NCBI RefSeq assembly: GCF_965279055.1
Contig: NZ_OZ257125.1
Coordinates: forward strand, 4,402,001-4,466,000
DNA length: 64,000 bases
Source: Hydrocarboniphaga sp965279055
GTDB taxonomy: Bacteria > Pseudomonadota > Gammaproteobacteria > Nevskiales > Nevskiaceae
Reading direction: 5' to 3'
Made by a program: the position numbers and the translations under genes. Position 1 is the first letter of the stretch; each line of letters opens with the position of its first letter. Positions 54,195 through 63,110 of this stretch are shown piece after piece. The notes under the pieces are model-generated. The model was not told the DNA's origin. It saw only the letters and a program-made list of their open reading frames with translations, and did not search any database.

Positions 54195-55443
54195 GATCGT
54201 GGCGCGGATGAGGACTGTGTGGCGAGTGTGGGGCGGTGGCAGGCGCGTGGGTATCCGAGGAAGTACCGGGATTGGTGGCGCTGCACGGGTAGGAGCGGGC
54301 TTGCCCGCGATCCGGCGCTGGAAGAGCACAGTCGCGGGCAAGCCCGCTCCTACAGGTTCGGCGTTTTGAGGAGGCTCCGCATTTGTTCGTTTTCGCGTTG
54401 TAGGAGCGGACCCTGTCCGCGACCCTGCGAGTTCACAGTCGCGGACAGGGTCCGCTCCTACAGCTGGCGTCGCGTCACCACGGATTCTCGACGCGCGGCC
54501 AGGAGGGCGGGCATGCGGATCGTTGCGCGGAGAAGGATGGTGGGGCGGCGGCTGGCGTGTGGGTATTCGAGGAAGTACCGGGATTGGTGGCGCTGCACGT
54601 GTAGGAGCGGGCTTGCCCGCGACCCGGCGCTGGAAGAGCACAGTCGCGGGCAAGCCCGCTCCTACAGGTGCAGCGTTTTGAGGAGGCTCCGCATTTGTTC
54701 GTTTTCGCGTTGTAGGAGCGGACCCTGTCCGCGACCCTGCGAGTTCACAGTCGCGGACAGGGTCCGCTCCTACAGCTGGCGTCGCGTTACCACGGATTCT
54801 CGACGCGCGGCCAGGAGGGCGGGCATGCGGATCGTTGCGCGGAGAAGGATGGTGTGGCGGTGGCTGGCGCGTGGGTATCCGAGGAAGTACCGGGATTGGT
54901 GGCGCTGCACCGGTAGGAGCGGGCTTGCCCGCGATCCGGCGCTGGAAGAGCACAGTCGCGGGCAAACCCGCTCCTACAGGTTCGGTGATTTTATGGAGGC
55001 TCCGCGTCGGCCCGATTTCGGAGTGTAGGAGCGGACCCTGTCCGCGACCCTGCAAGCTCACAGTCGCGGACAGGGTCCGCTCCTACAGCTGGCGTCGCGT
55101 TTGCTGAAGCTCATCTGAGCGAAGGCCTGCGAGGTCGAATCGGATGCCGGCGCCGATCACGGCGTAGTCGTAGCTGATCGTTGCGCGGATGAGGACTGTG
55201 TGGCGAGTGTGGGGCGGTGGCTGGCGCGTGAGTCTCGGGATTGGTGGCGCTGCACGTGTAGGAGCGGGCTTGCCCGCGACCCGGCGCTGGAAGAGCACAG
55301 TCGCGGGCGAGCCCGCTCCTACAGGTTCGGTGATTTTATGGAGGCTCCGCGTTTGTTCGTTTTCGCGTTGTAGGAGCGGACCCTGTCCGCGACCTGCGAG
55401 TTCACAGTCGCGGACAGGGTCCGCTCCTACAGCTGGCTTCGCG
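54195..55443. repeat. four-unit tandem array carrying eight hairpin repeats
   Basis: Units begin at 54195, 54518, 54830 and 55176 (periods 323, 312 and 346). Each holds one GGGCTTGCCC-type hairpin (54289-54355, 54600-54667, 54913-54979, 55257-55324) and one GGACCCTGTCC-type (54399-54463, 54711-54775, 55024-55088, 55369-55432), joined by nearly identical unique sequence. Unit ends contain copies of flanking genes: 54477-54502 and 54789-54814 repeat the M81 gene 2 terminus (55446-55471), 55095-55143 resembles 55481-55529, and 55144-55173 equals 54151-54180 in the FAD gene. No credible gene lies within it. Confidence 0.92.
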
Positions 55444-56898
55444 TTACCACGGATTCTCGACGCGCGGCCAGAAATCATTGTCGCGCTTGCTGAAGCTCAT
55501 TTCGGCGAAGGCCTGCGAGGTCGAGCCGGGCGTGCCGACGTACAGCACCTGGCTGGCGATCGGTGCGAACTCGGCATGAAAGTGCTGGGTCGATTTGACG
55601 ACGATGATCTGCTTGTCGATCAGCGTGATGCCGAGGTTCTCAAAGCATTCGCGCGACAGCACCTGCGCGCGCGAGGTGTTCAGCACGATGTCGATGCCGC
55701 CTTCGCTGCGCAGCCACACGCCGGTGCCGAGCGGGCGGTACGAGCCGAGGCCGCTTTGGCCGTGGCCTTCGACGATCGCGCGCACGGTGACGTTGACATC
55801 GACCGGATCGCCGGACATCGGCCCGCATTTGCCGCCGATGCGCAGCATCAGTTCGGCGCCGACGCCGGCGCTCTGGCACAAGGCCACCGCACCGAGATCC
55901 CAGAACATGCCGATCGCCGCGTTGCCGATGCCGGCATCGAGCATCGCGCGCAGCAGGAACGTGCTGTCGCTCATCGCGCCGCCGCCGGCGTTGTCGCCGA
56001 CATCGGCGAGCACCACCGGGCCTTGCGCGGCGGCACTGGCCTGCGCCAGTGCGTCGGCGATCGACAGTGGCGGATCGTAAGTCTGTGCACGCAGTTCGCG
56101 GAACTCGCGAGCCAGCTGCTGCGCCAGCGCTTCGGCTTTCGGCAGATCGCCGTCGGTGATCACCCACAGCTTGGCGCCGCAGTCGGCGACATCACCCCAG
56201 GGGAAGCCGTGGCCCAGCGACACCGACAGTACGCCATCGCGGCCTTCCAGCGACCGCATGCGCTCGACGAAGGACATCATCGGCTCGCGCGTGGTATGCC
56301 AGATGCCGATCATCTTGCAATCCACCACCGCGCTGGTCGGCCGGATCTTGCCGGCCGCCTGTTGCACCAGCAGCGCATACAGCTCGCGCAGGCGCTCGAT
56401 GCTGTCGGTGTGCGGATATTCCTTGTACGCGATGATGATGTCGGCGTGCCGGTGCATGCGTGCGCTGTAATGGCAATGCAGATCCAGCTCGGCGCCGATC
56501 GCCACCTGCGGCCCGACGATAGCGCGCACGCGCTCGATCAGATCGCCTTCGCAGTCGTCATAGCCCTGCGCGACCATCGCGCCGTGCAGGTTCAGCAGCA
56601 CCGCGTCCACCGGTAGCGCCGCGCGCAGATCGTCGAGAATGCCGTCGCGATATTCCTCGTACAGCGCGCGCAAGGTCAGGCCCGAAGGTTGCGCGACGGC
56701 GGCGAGGCTCTCGACGACGCCGTGCCCGTCCGCTGTCGCCAGCCGCTTGATTTCGGCGTGCAGCACGCCGACGCCGTCGGGCGCGTGCAGGCTGGCGTCG
56801 GTGCGATAGACGCCGTAGGCCTCGAAGTCGACGCGGCCGGTCGGCACCACCGCGGCGGTATTGGTCTCGGTCGCCAGCGTCGCGACGAAGATTTTCAT
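55444..56898 (-). CDS. M81-family (MlrC-like) metallopeptidase 2
   Basis: 484 residues, a close paralogue of the protein at 51595 with the same active-site set at the same positions: Glu11, His105, Asp139, His141 and His163. Ends ...WPRVENPW. Third in the operon after the alpha/beta hydrolase and S12 genes; its start overlaps the S12 stop (ATGA). Two divergent copies in one cluster suggest different peptide positions or substrates. Fragments of its 3' end recur in the adjacent array. Confidence 0.88.
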   Translation of the reverse strand: MKIFVATLATETNTAAVVPTGRVDFEAYGVYRTDASLHAPDGVGVLHAEIKRLATADGHGVVESLAAVAQPSGLTLRALYEEYRDGILDDLRAALPVDAVLLNLHGAMVAQGYDDCEGDLIERVRAIVGPQVAIGAELDLHCHYSARMHRHADIIIAYKEYPHTDSIERLRELYALLVQQAAGKIRPTSAVVDCKMIGIWHTTREPMMSFVERMRSLEGRDGVLSVSLGHGFPWGDVADCGAKLWVITDGDLPKAEALAQQLAREFRELRAQTYDPPLSIADALAQASAAAQGPVVLADVGDNAGGGAMSDSTFLLRAMLDAGIGNAAIGMFWDLGAVALCQSAGVGAELMLRIGGKCGPMSGDPVDVNVTVRAIVEGHGQSGLGSYRPLGTGVWLRSEGGIDIVLNTSRAQVLSRECFENLGITLIDKQIIVVKSTQHFHAEFAPIASQVLYVGTPGSTSQAFAEMSFSKRDNDFWPRVENPW

Positions 56899-58520
56899 CG
56901 CGCCTCGCTGCGGGCGAAGTACAGATTCCAGCTGCGCTGCAGGCTGAAGTAGAAACCGCTGACTGCGCCGTCGCGGCGCTGCAGGCTCAGCGTTCCCTGC
57001 AGAGGCGCGCCGAAGAACCTCAGCGAGCACAGCAGCACCTCGTCGGACACCGGCGTCAGCCGGATGCGGCAAGGCTGATAACGCGAGTCCAGGTCGATAT
57101 GCAGCTCGCCACGCTCGAAGACGATGCGCACCGGCGTCGCGAAATCCTGCAGGTAATAGTGGCCGACCAGTTGCGCCGCGAGTTCGTCGAGCGGCGGTGC
57201 CGTCTCCGGCAGACGCGCATAGGTCTCGCGCTGGCCGCACAGCTGCACGTCGATCTGCGTGGCCGTATCCTCGACCGCGCTGAGCAGACGCAGCGGCCCG
57301 GCGCTGGAATCGTTGCCGATCGCGCCGTCGTCCTCGACGCGCAACAGGCCTTCCGGCGACGCATTGATCGCGAACATCAGCTTGCCCTGATGCGGGCTGA
57401 TGCTGAAGACGCGGCGCGATTCGCGCGAGTACCAATGGCCGATCAGCGCTTCGCGGCCGGCGGCGTCCACGTTGAGCTTGGCCGGGGCCAGCACGTCGGC
57501 CAGCAAGGTCTCGGCGATCCTGATGCCGATGGCGCCGGGCTCGGCGTCCGAGCGGTTCGCCATCACCACGATGTCCAGGCCCTGCTGCGGGTAACTCAGC
57601 AGCGCGCTCTTGGAGCCGAAAGTCGAGCCGTCGTGCCAGCGCAGCTCGACGCCGCGATGCAGCTGGCATTTGATGCCGAAGCCGTAGTTGTGTTCGCTGC
57701 CGTTGTTGAAGCGCGGCGGCCGCAGCATCTCGGCCCAGCTCGCCGCGCTGCCGAGTTTGGGTTCGCGCAGGTTCGCTGCCCAGCGCAGCATGTCGTCGAC
57801 GGTGGAGACGATGCCGCCGGCACCGAGCAGTTCGGCGCTCGGATAGATGCCGCGCCGGTAGCGGCCGTCGGGCATGCGGATATGCGAGTTCGCCAGGCCC
57901 TGCAGCAGTTCCATGTCGTCCGGGAACAGCTGGCTGTCGACCATGCCCAGCGGCGCGAACAGGCGCTGCTGCATGAAGTCGCCCAGCGTGAGCCCCGAGA
58001 CTTTCTCGATCACCAGCGACAGCAACAGATAGCCATAATTGCTGTAGTTCCAGGCCTCGCCCGGCGCGAAATGCGCGTCGCTGAAACGCGAGGACCAGCG
58101 ATGCGACAGGCCCGCCGGGATCTGCGGAAACAGGCCCTCGGTCAGAAAGTAGGCGGCGCCATCGAGCGCATCGCGCAGGCCGCTGCTGTGATTCAGGCAC
58201 TGGCGCAGCGTCGGCGCGCCGTTCGGCCCGCTCAGCTCCGGCAAATAAGTGCGAACGGCCTGGTCGATATCGAGCTTGCCGTCCTCGACCAGCAGCATCA
58301 TCGCCAGGCCGGTGAACTGCTTGCTGACCGAGCCGATGCGCATGCGCGTCTTCGGCGTGTTGGCGACCGCCTGCTCGACGCTGGCCAGGCCGCTGGCACG
58401 GCGAACCAGCAGCCGGCCGTGCTGCGCGATGCCGACGATGTAGCCCGGCGCGTCGCCGCGTGCGCTGGCCTGCAGCAGCGTGTCGATCGCGGAGATGCGT
58501 TCCGGCTCTGTCGTGCTCAT
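56895..58520 (-). CDS. S12 serine hydrolase 2 (beta-lactamase fold)
   Basis: 541 residues from ATG 58520; the very long frame reading in from 59702 is a shadow of the hydrolase gene. Catalytic Ser64-x-x-Lys67 (GSVSK), Tyr159-Ser-Asn161 (NYSN), and WHDGSTFGSKSA in the place of the His/Lys-Thr-Gly strand. Same two-domain plan as the paralogue at 42025. It overlaps the hydrolase stop upstream and the M81 start downstream by 4 bases each. Confidence 0.88.
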   Translation of the reverse strand: MSTTEPERISAIDTLLQASARGDAPGYIVGIAQHGRLLVRRASGLASVEQAVANTPKTRMRIGSVSKQFTGLAMMLLVEDGKLDIDQAVRTYLPELSGPNGAPTLRQCLNHSSGLRDALDGAAYFLTEGLFPQIPAGLSHRWSSRFSDAHFAPGEAWNYSNYGYLLLSLVIEKVSGLTLGDFMQQRLFAPLGMVDSQLFPDDMELLQGLANSHIRMPDGRYRRGIYPSAELLGAGGIVSTVDDMLRWAANLREPKLGSAASWAEMLRPPRFNNGSEHNYGFGIKCQLHRGVELRWHDGSTFGSKSALLSYPQQGLDIVVMANRSDAEPGAIGIRIAETLLADVLAPAKLNVDAAGREALIGHWYSRESRRVFSISPHQGKLMFAINASPEGLLRVEDDGAIGNDSSAGPLRLLSAVEDTATQIDVQLCGQRETYARLPETAPPLDELAAQLVGHYYLQDFATPVRIVFERGELHIDLDSRYQPCRIRLTPVSDEVLLCSLRFFGAPLQGTLSLQRRDGAVSGFYFSLQRSWNLYFARSEAR

Positions 58521-59389
58521 GCACGCGCCTTTTGGGCGAGCTGGCGCGCGAAGTCGAGGATCGTCGCGGCGACGATCGCGGCCTGCGACGGATCGGTCAG
58601 CATCGACATGTGCGTGGCATCCTGCATGCGCTGATGATGACTGAATGGCGCAGCGCCGCGCTCGGCGAGCTGCTCGTGGCTGCGGCGGAAGTGCTCGGCC
58701 TGCGCCGGCTTGATCCGTTTGTCGTGGCGGCCGGCGCTGATCGTCAAGGTCGGCAGCGCCAGTGCCGGCGGCAGCGCCGTGACTTCGGCCTGGATCTGTC
58801 GCAGCGCGCCGATTTCGCCGAGCACGGTTTTGACGTGGCGGAAGCGGCTCAGCGCGGCCAGATGCTCGGCCGACAGTTCCGCGGTCTTGCCTGAAGGGGT
58901 CAAGCTCTTGACCAGCCACTGCAGCACACCGACACGCGCCAGGCCATGCAGCAGCCACAGCACCAGGGTCGGCTTCACCGTGAAAAAGCGCGCAAACGGC
59001 AGATCCTGCGGCGTAGTGTCGAGCAGCACCAGGCCGGCGACGCGGTCGGCTCGCGTCTGCGCGTAGTAGCGCATGTACAGGCCGCCCAGCGAATGCCCGA
59101 CCAGGATCAGCGGGCCGCGAATATCGCTGGCTTCGAGCAGCGTATCCAGCCGCCTGGCTACGGCCGCCGCCGACACGCTGTCCACTGGCCCGCTGCTTTC
59201 GCCGATGCCGGCACGCTCGTAACTGAGCACGCGCGTCTGCGCCGCCAGCGCCTGCTCGACACCACTCCAGGTCGGCAGGATGCTGCCGCCGCCGGCTTCG
59301 AGCACGATGGTCGGGAGCGCGCCATCGACGCCGCCGATGTGCGCATGCAGACGCTGTGCGCCAACATCGATATGGCGGTCTTCGATCAT
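58517..59389 (-). CDS. alpha/beta hydrolase
   Basis: 290 residues. Nucleophile Ser100 in VGHSLGG, oxyanion region LEAGGGSILPTW (30-41), an acid probably in SAGRHDKRI, and His in QDATHMSMLTDP. No signal peptide. Likely an esterase, amidase or lactonase; in this operon ring opening or removal of an ester group is conceivable (inference). Starts 9 bases after the TonB-dependent receptor gene. Confidence 0.87.
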   Translation of the reverse strand: MIEDRHIDVGAQRLHAHIGGVDGALPTIVLEAGGGSILPTWSGVEQALAAQTRVLSYERAGIGESSGPVDSVSAAAVARRLDTLLEASDIRGPLILVGHSLGGLYMRYYAQTRADRVAGLVLLDTTPQDLPFARFFTVKPTLVLWLLHGLARVGVLQWLVKSLTPSGKTAELSAEHLAALSRFRHVKTVLGEIGALRQIQAEVTALPPALALPTLTISAGRHDKRIKPAQAEHFRRSHEQLAERGAAPFSHHQRMQDATHMSMLTDPSQAAIVAATILDFARQLAQKARA

Positions 59390-59398
59390 CGCGGCTTT

Positions 59399-61771
59399 CT
59401 AAAACTCCAGCGACAGCCGCATCGCGACCGAGCGCGGCAGCGTGTAAACGTAGGACGAGTTCGCGACCAGGCTCATCGTCGGCGAGGACGCGCCGGGCGC
59501 CGGGCCGAAACCGGCGGCGAGCTTCTGCTCGTTGGTCAGGTTGTTGCCCGCCAGCGTCAGCGTCGGCGAGCCGGGCCAGTCGAGGCGGCCGAGATTCACC
59601 ACCAGATTCAGCAGATCGTAGTCGCCGACGGTAACGGTGTGCGCGATGTTGCTGTAGGCCTTGCCCTGCAGCGAGTTGATCAGCGACAGCTGCGTCAGCC
59701 ACGGCCCGAACATGCGGCTGTAGCTGAGCGTGGTCACCGCCTGTACCAGCGGCGAACTCGGGAACAGCGTGCCCTTGGGGATTTCGTTGCCGGAGCTGTC
59801 GGTGAACTCGGTGGTGGTGCGCGCCTCGATATACGAGCCGCTCTGCTCGATGACCAGGCCCGGCAGCGGCGTCTTCCAGCGCAGCGTGCTTTCCACGCCG
59901 ATGTTGTGCGTGCCGCCGACGTTGTCGACATAGGTGCTCAGGCCATCGGGCGCGGTCTGGCTGACCTGCGGATTCTTCCAGTCCAGGAAGAACGCGGTGA
60001 CGTCGACGCGCAGCTTGCGATCGAACCAGTCGGTACGCGCGCCGATTTCATAATTCCACAGCGTGCTGGACTCGAACGTCAGCGGAACCGCCGGCGACGG
60101 CACCGTCGGCAGATTGAAGCCGCCGAACTGGAAGCCGCGCGAGACATTGCCGTACAGCATGATGTCCTCGAACGGCCGATAGGTCAGCGCGATCTTCGGG
60201 CTCCAGCCTTTTTCGGTGCTGCCAGGCGAGGCGCCGTTGTTGGCACTGGACGCACCGCTGGCGATCAGCGTGCCCTCGACCTTGGTCTGGTACAGGCGGC
60301 TGCCGAGTGTCAGCCGCCACTGATCGCTGAAGTCGTAGTTGGCCTCGCCGTAAATCGCCTGCTCGTCGGCCTTCAGGGGATCGTAGCCGCTGTTGGAGGC
60401 GCTGATGCCGTCGTCGCTGATCAGGGACGGCAGCGACGACAGCAGCGGCAACAGGCTCGCGAGCTGCTCCACCGGCAGCAGCGCAGTGGCCTGGTCGATC
60501 AGATCGTTCGACACATTCAGACGCGAGCGGATGCTCTCGCTGAACGTGCTGTAGTAGACGCCGCCGACCCAGGTGAAGCGGCCGTCGTTGGGCGATACCA
60601 GGCGCAGCTCCTGCAGCAGGCCGTGCGTATTCACCTGGCGATCGCCGCGCAGGAAACTGACGCCGGCGCGCGCAAGCGGCTGCACCAGGTAGCTGGAATC
60701 AATGTCGTTTTCGCTATGCTTTTTCTGATAGCCGGTCAGCGATACGAGCGTCGCCCAGTCGAAGGCGTAACGCAGGTCGAGCGTGCCGAGCTGATAGCCG
60801 TTGGCGTACGGCGAGGCGGTCGGCGCGTCGTTGCGCGTGTACGTGCCGTCGGCGTAAGTGACCAGATTGAAGTCGTCGGCGCGACGCTCCTCCTTGGTGT
60901 ACCAGGCGTTGACGGTGAATGCTTCGAGCGGCTGCCACAGCGCCATCACGCGGCCGTTCCAGCCGCGGCCCTTGTCGATGTCCTTTTGCTCGCGCGAAGG
61001 ATTGTCGCTGTCGATCACGCCGGGGGTTTTCTGCAGGATGCCGGAGGCGCGCAGCGCGATCGTGTCGCCGACCGGCGCGTTGAGCGCAACGCCGTAGGCC
61101 GGTGCGGCGCCGCCGCGATCCACTGAGGTGTATTCGTAAAAGCCCTTGCCCTCCCAGGTACCGAGCTTGGGATAGTTCGGCACGTAGCGGATCAGGCCGG
61201 CCAGCGAGGTGGCGCCGAACAGCGTTCCCTGCGGGCCTTTCAGCACTTCCACCGTGCTCATGTCCCAGGGATTCGGATCGACGATCGTGGTCGCGCCATA
61301 AGGATCGGAGATCGGGATGTCGCCGAACACCGCGCCGACGGTCTGGTTGGTGCCGGTGTCGGGGCCGGCGCCGCGTACCGAAATCTTGCGTTGCAGGCCG
61401 CCGATTTCGTCCTGCATGTTGACGCCCGGCACCAGCGCGAAAATGTCCTTGAGCTTGCGCACGCCGAGCTCTTCGAGCTTGTCGCCTTCGAGTACCGCCA
61501 TGCTGATCGGGATCGCGCGCGCCGCCTGCGGCCGCTTGGTGGTGGTCACCACGACTTCTTCCAGTTCGACCGGCTGATCGTCGCTGGCGCGCTTGAGTGG
61601 CGCGGCGGCTTCGTCCTGCGCGGCGAGCGGGATCACCGCCAGCGAGGGCTCGGCCTCGTCGCTTGCAGCGGCCGCCGGCGTCACCGTCGCCGTCTCGGCG
61701 GCTTGCGCCATCAGCACACCAGGCATCAGCCCCAGCACCATGCAAAGGCATCGCGCGCAGAATTTTTTCAT
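59399..61771 (-). CDS. TonB-dependent outer-membrane receptor
   Basis: 790 residues from ATG 61771. Signal peptide about 1-23, then an acidic/Ala-rich linker and a TonB-box-like ELEEVVVTTTKR (about 68-79), the plug domain (VPGVNMQDEIGGLQRKISVR, STVEVLKGPQGTLFGATSLA) and a 22-strand-type barrel ending in Phe. It imports a substrate too large or too rare for porins using TonB energy. It is the first gene of an operon with hydrolase, S12 and M81 genes, so the substrate is probably the peptide-like compound they degrade (inference). Confidence 0.9.
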   Translation of the reverse strand: MKKFCARCLCMVLGLMPGVLMAQAAETATVTPAAAASDEAEPSLAVIPLAAQDEAAAPLKRASDDQPVELEEVVVTTTKRPQAARAIPISMAVLEGDKLEELGVRKLKDIFALVPGVNMQDEIGGLQRKISVRGAGPDTGTNQTVGAVFGDIPISDPYGATTIVDPNPWDMSTVEVLKGPQGTLFGATSLAGLIRYVPNYPKLGTWEGKGFYEYTSVDRGGAAPAYGVALNAPVGDTIALRASGILQKTPGVIDSDNPSREQKDIDKGRGWNGRVMALWQPLEAFTVNAWYTKEERRADDFNLVTYADGTYTRNDAPTASPYANGYQLGTLDLRYAFDWATLVSLTGYQKKHSENDIDSSYLVQPLARAGVSFLRGDRQVNTHGLLQELRLVSPNDGRFTWVGGVYYSTFSESIRSRLNVSNDLIDQATALLPVEQLASLLPLLSSLPSLISDDGISASNSGYDPLKADEQAIYGEANYDFSDQWRLTLGSRLYQTKVEGTLIASGASSANNGASPGSTEKGWSPKIALTYRPFEDIMLYGNVSRGFQFGGFNLPTVPSPAVPLTFESSTLWNYEIGARTDWFDRKLRVDVTAFFLDWKNPQVSQTAPDGLSTYVDNVGGTHNIGVESTLRWKTPLPGLVIEQSGSYIEARTTTEFTDSSGNEIPKGTLFPSSPLVQAVTTLSYSRMFGPWLTQLSLINSLQGKAYSNIAHTVTVGDYDLLNLVVNLGRLDWPGSPTLTLAGNNLTNEQKLAAGFGPAPGASSPTMSLVANSSYVYTLPRSVAMRLSLEF

Positions 61772-61959
61772 CACCAGGCCATCGGCAGGACGGCCTGCGC
61801 AGTGCAGCCCGATGCTTCGATTATTTCGGCAGTGCGCCCGCATTTGAGTCCGTGATATCACCTGAAACCACACCGGGAGCCGGATCGGCACCCAGTATCG
61901 GCCGCCGGTACCGGTAAAAGCACAGATGCCCGGCCGCCACGCCCTGGCTAGCATGGCGC

Positions 61960-63099
61960 ATGACTCAAGCTCCGCAGCCCTTCGACGTGATCGTGGTCGG
62001 CGCCGGCATCGCCGGTGTCGGTGCCGCCGCCCAACTCGGCTCGCGCCAGCGCGTGCTGGTGCTCGAACAGGAATCGCAACCCGGTTATCACACCACCGGC
62101 CGCTCGGCCGCGGTGTTCGCCGAAAGCTACGGCGGCGCGACCGTGCGCCTGCTGTCGCGTGCCAGCCGCGCCTTTTTCACGCAGCCGCCGGCCGGCTTCG
62201 CCGCCGACGCGCTGCTGACGCCGCGCGGCTTTCTGTTCGTTGCGCGCGACGATCAGCGCGCCGAGCTGGAGGCGCTCGCCAGCCAGGGCGACATGCTCGG
62301 CACCGGCATCCGCCTGAGCGCGGCGCAGGCCTGCGAACACATGCCGCTGCTGCGTCGCGACTACGTCGCCGATGCACTGCTGGACCACGGCGCCAGCGAC
62401 ATCGACGTGCACGCGCTGCACCAGGGCTATGCGGCGATGCTGCGGCGTAACGGCGGCCGGATCCTGTGCGATGCGCGCGTCACCGCGATCGAAAGACATC
62501 ACGGCGGATGGCGCGTGTACAGCGCCGCCGGCATGTTCGAGGCGCCGCTGCTGGTCAACGCCGCTGGCGCCTGGGCCGACGAGCTGGCGGCGCTGGCCGG
62601 CGTTGCGCGCATCGGCCTGCAGCCTTTGCGCCGCACCGCGGCACTGGTCGACGTGCCGCGCCACGACGGCATGGATCGCTGGCCGCTGACCCTCGATATC
62701 GACGAGGACTTCTACTTCAAGCCCGACGCCGGGCGATTGCTGATTTCGCCCGGCGACGAAACCCCGAGCGAGCCCTGCGACGCGGTAGCGGACGAAATGG
62801 ATCTGGCGATCGCGGTCGATCGCATCGAGCGCGCCACCACGCTCGATATCCGCCGCATGCACAGCCGCTGGGCCGGCCTGCGCAGCTTCGTCGCCGATCG
62901 CTCGCCGGTCGCCGGGTTTGCGCCGGATGCACCGGGCTTTTTCTGGCTCGCCGGCCAGGGCGGCTACGGCATCCAGACCGCGCCGGCGCTGTCGCGCTAC
63001 GCCGCCGCGCAGCTGCTCGGCCGCGGCACGCCGCAGGAAATGGCGGATATGGGGCTGAGCGCCGCGGCGCTGGGCGTCGAGCGCCTGTCGGCACTCTGA
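61960..63099 (+). CDS. FAD-dependent amino-acid oxidase/dehydrogenase-like protein 2
   Basis: 379 residues, same length as the paralogue at 53052. FAD motif VVGAGIAGVGAAAQL (12-26), YHTTGRSAAVFAESYGG, VNAAGAWAD, FYFKPDAGRLLISPGDETPS and WLAGQGGYGIQTAPAL. Divergent from the receptor operon, 188 bases apart. It would act in the cytoplasm or on the inner face of the membrane. Substrate unknown; a D-amino acid is the working idea. Confidence 0.85.
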   Translation: MTQAPQPFDVIVVGAGIAGVGAAAQLGSRQRVLVLEQESQPGYHTTGRSAAVFAESYGGATVRLLSRASRAFFTQPPAGFAADALLTPRGFLFVARDDQRAELEALASQGDMLGTGIRLSAAQACEHMPLLRRDYVADALLDHGASDIDVHALHQGYAAMLRRNGGRILCDARVTAIERHHGGWRVYSAAGMFEAPLLVNAAGAWADELAALAGVARIGLQPLRRTAALVDVPRHDGMDRWPLTLDIDEDFYFKPDAGRLLISPGDETPSEPCDAVADEMDLAIAVDRIERATTLDIRRMHSRWAGLRSFVADRSPVAGFAPDAPGFFWLAGQGGYGIQTAPALSRYAAAQLLGRGTPQEMADMGLSAAALGVERLSAL

Positions 63100-63110
63100 G
63101 GCGAAGCTGA

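Noticed and set aside
53052..55061. Minus-strand frame of 669 codons extending the FAD enzyme through the tandem array
   Set aside because: The extra 290 residues are proline/arginine-rich translations of the hairpin repeats. The enzyme's own FAD motif begins eight residues after ATG 54191, so the real start is there.
54195..55443. CRISPR array
   Set aside because: Repeated units are over 300 bases, nearly identical throughout and built from hairpins; there are no short unique spacers and no cas genes.
56895..59702. Single 935-codon protein fusing an Arg-rich N-terminus to the S12 hydrolase
   Set aside because: The first part is a wrong-frame reading of the alpha/beta hydrolase gene; S12 homology starts at ATG 58520.
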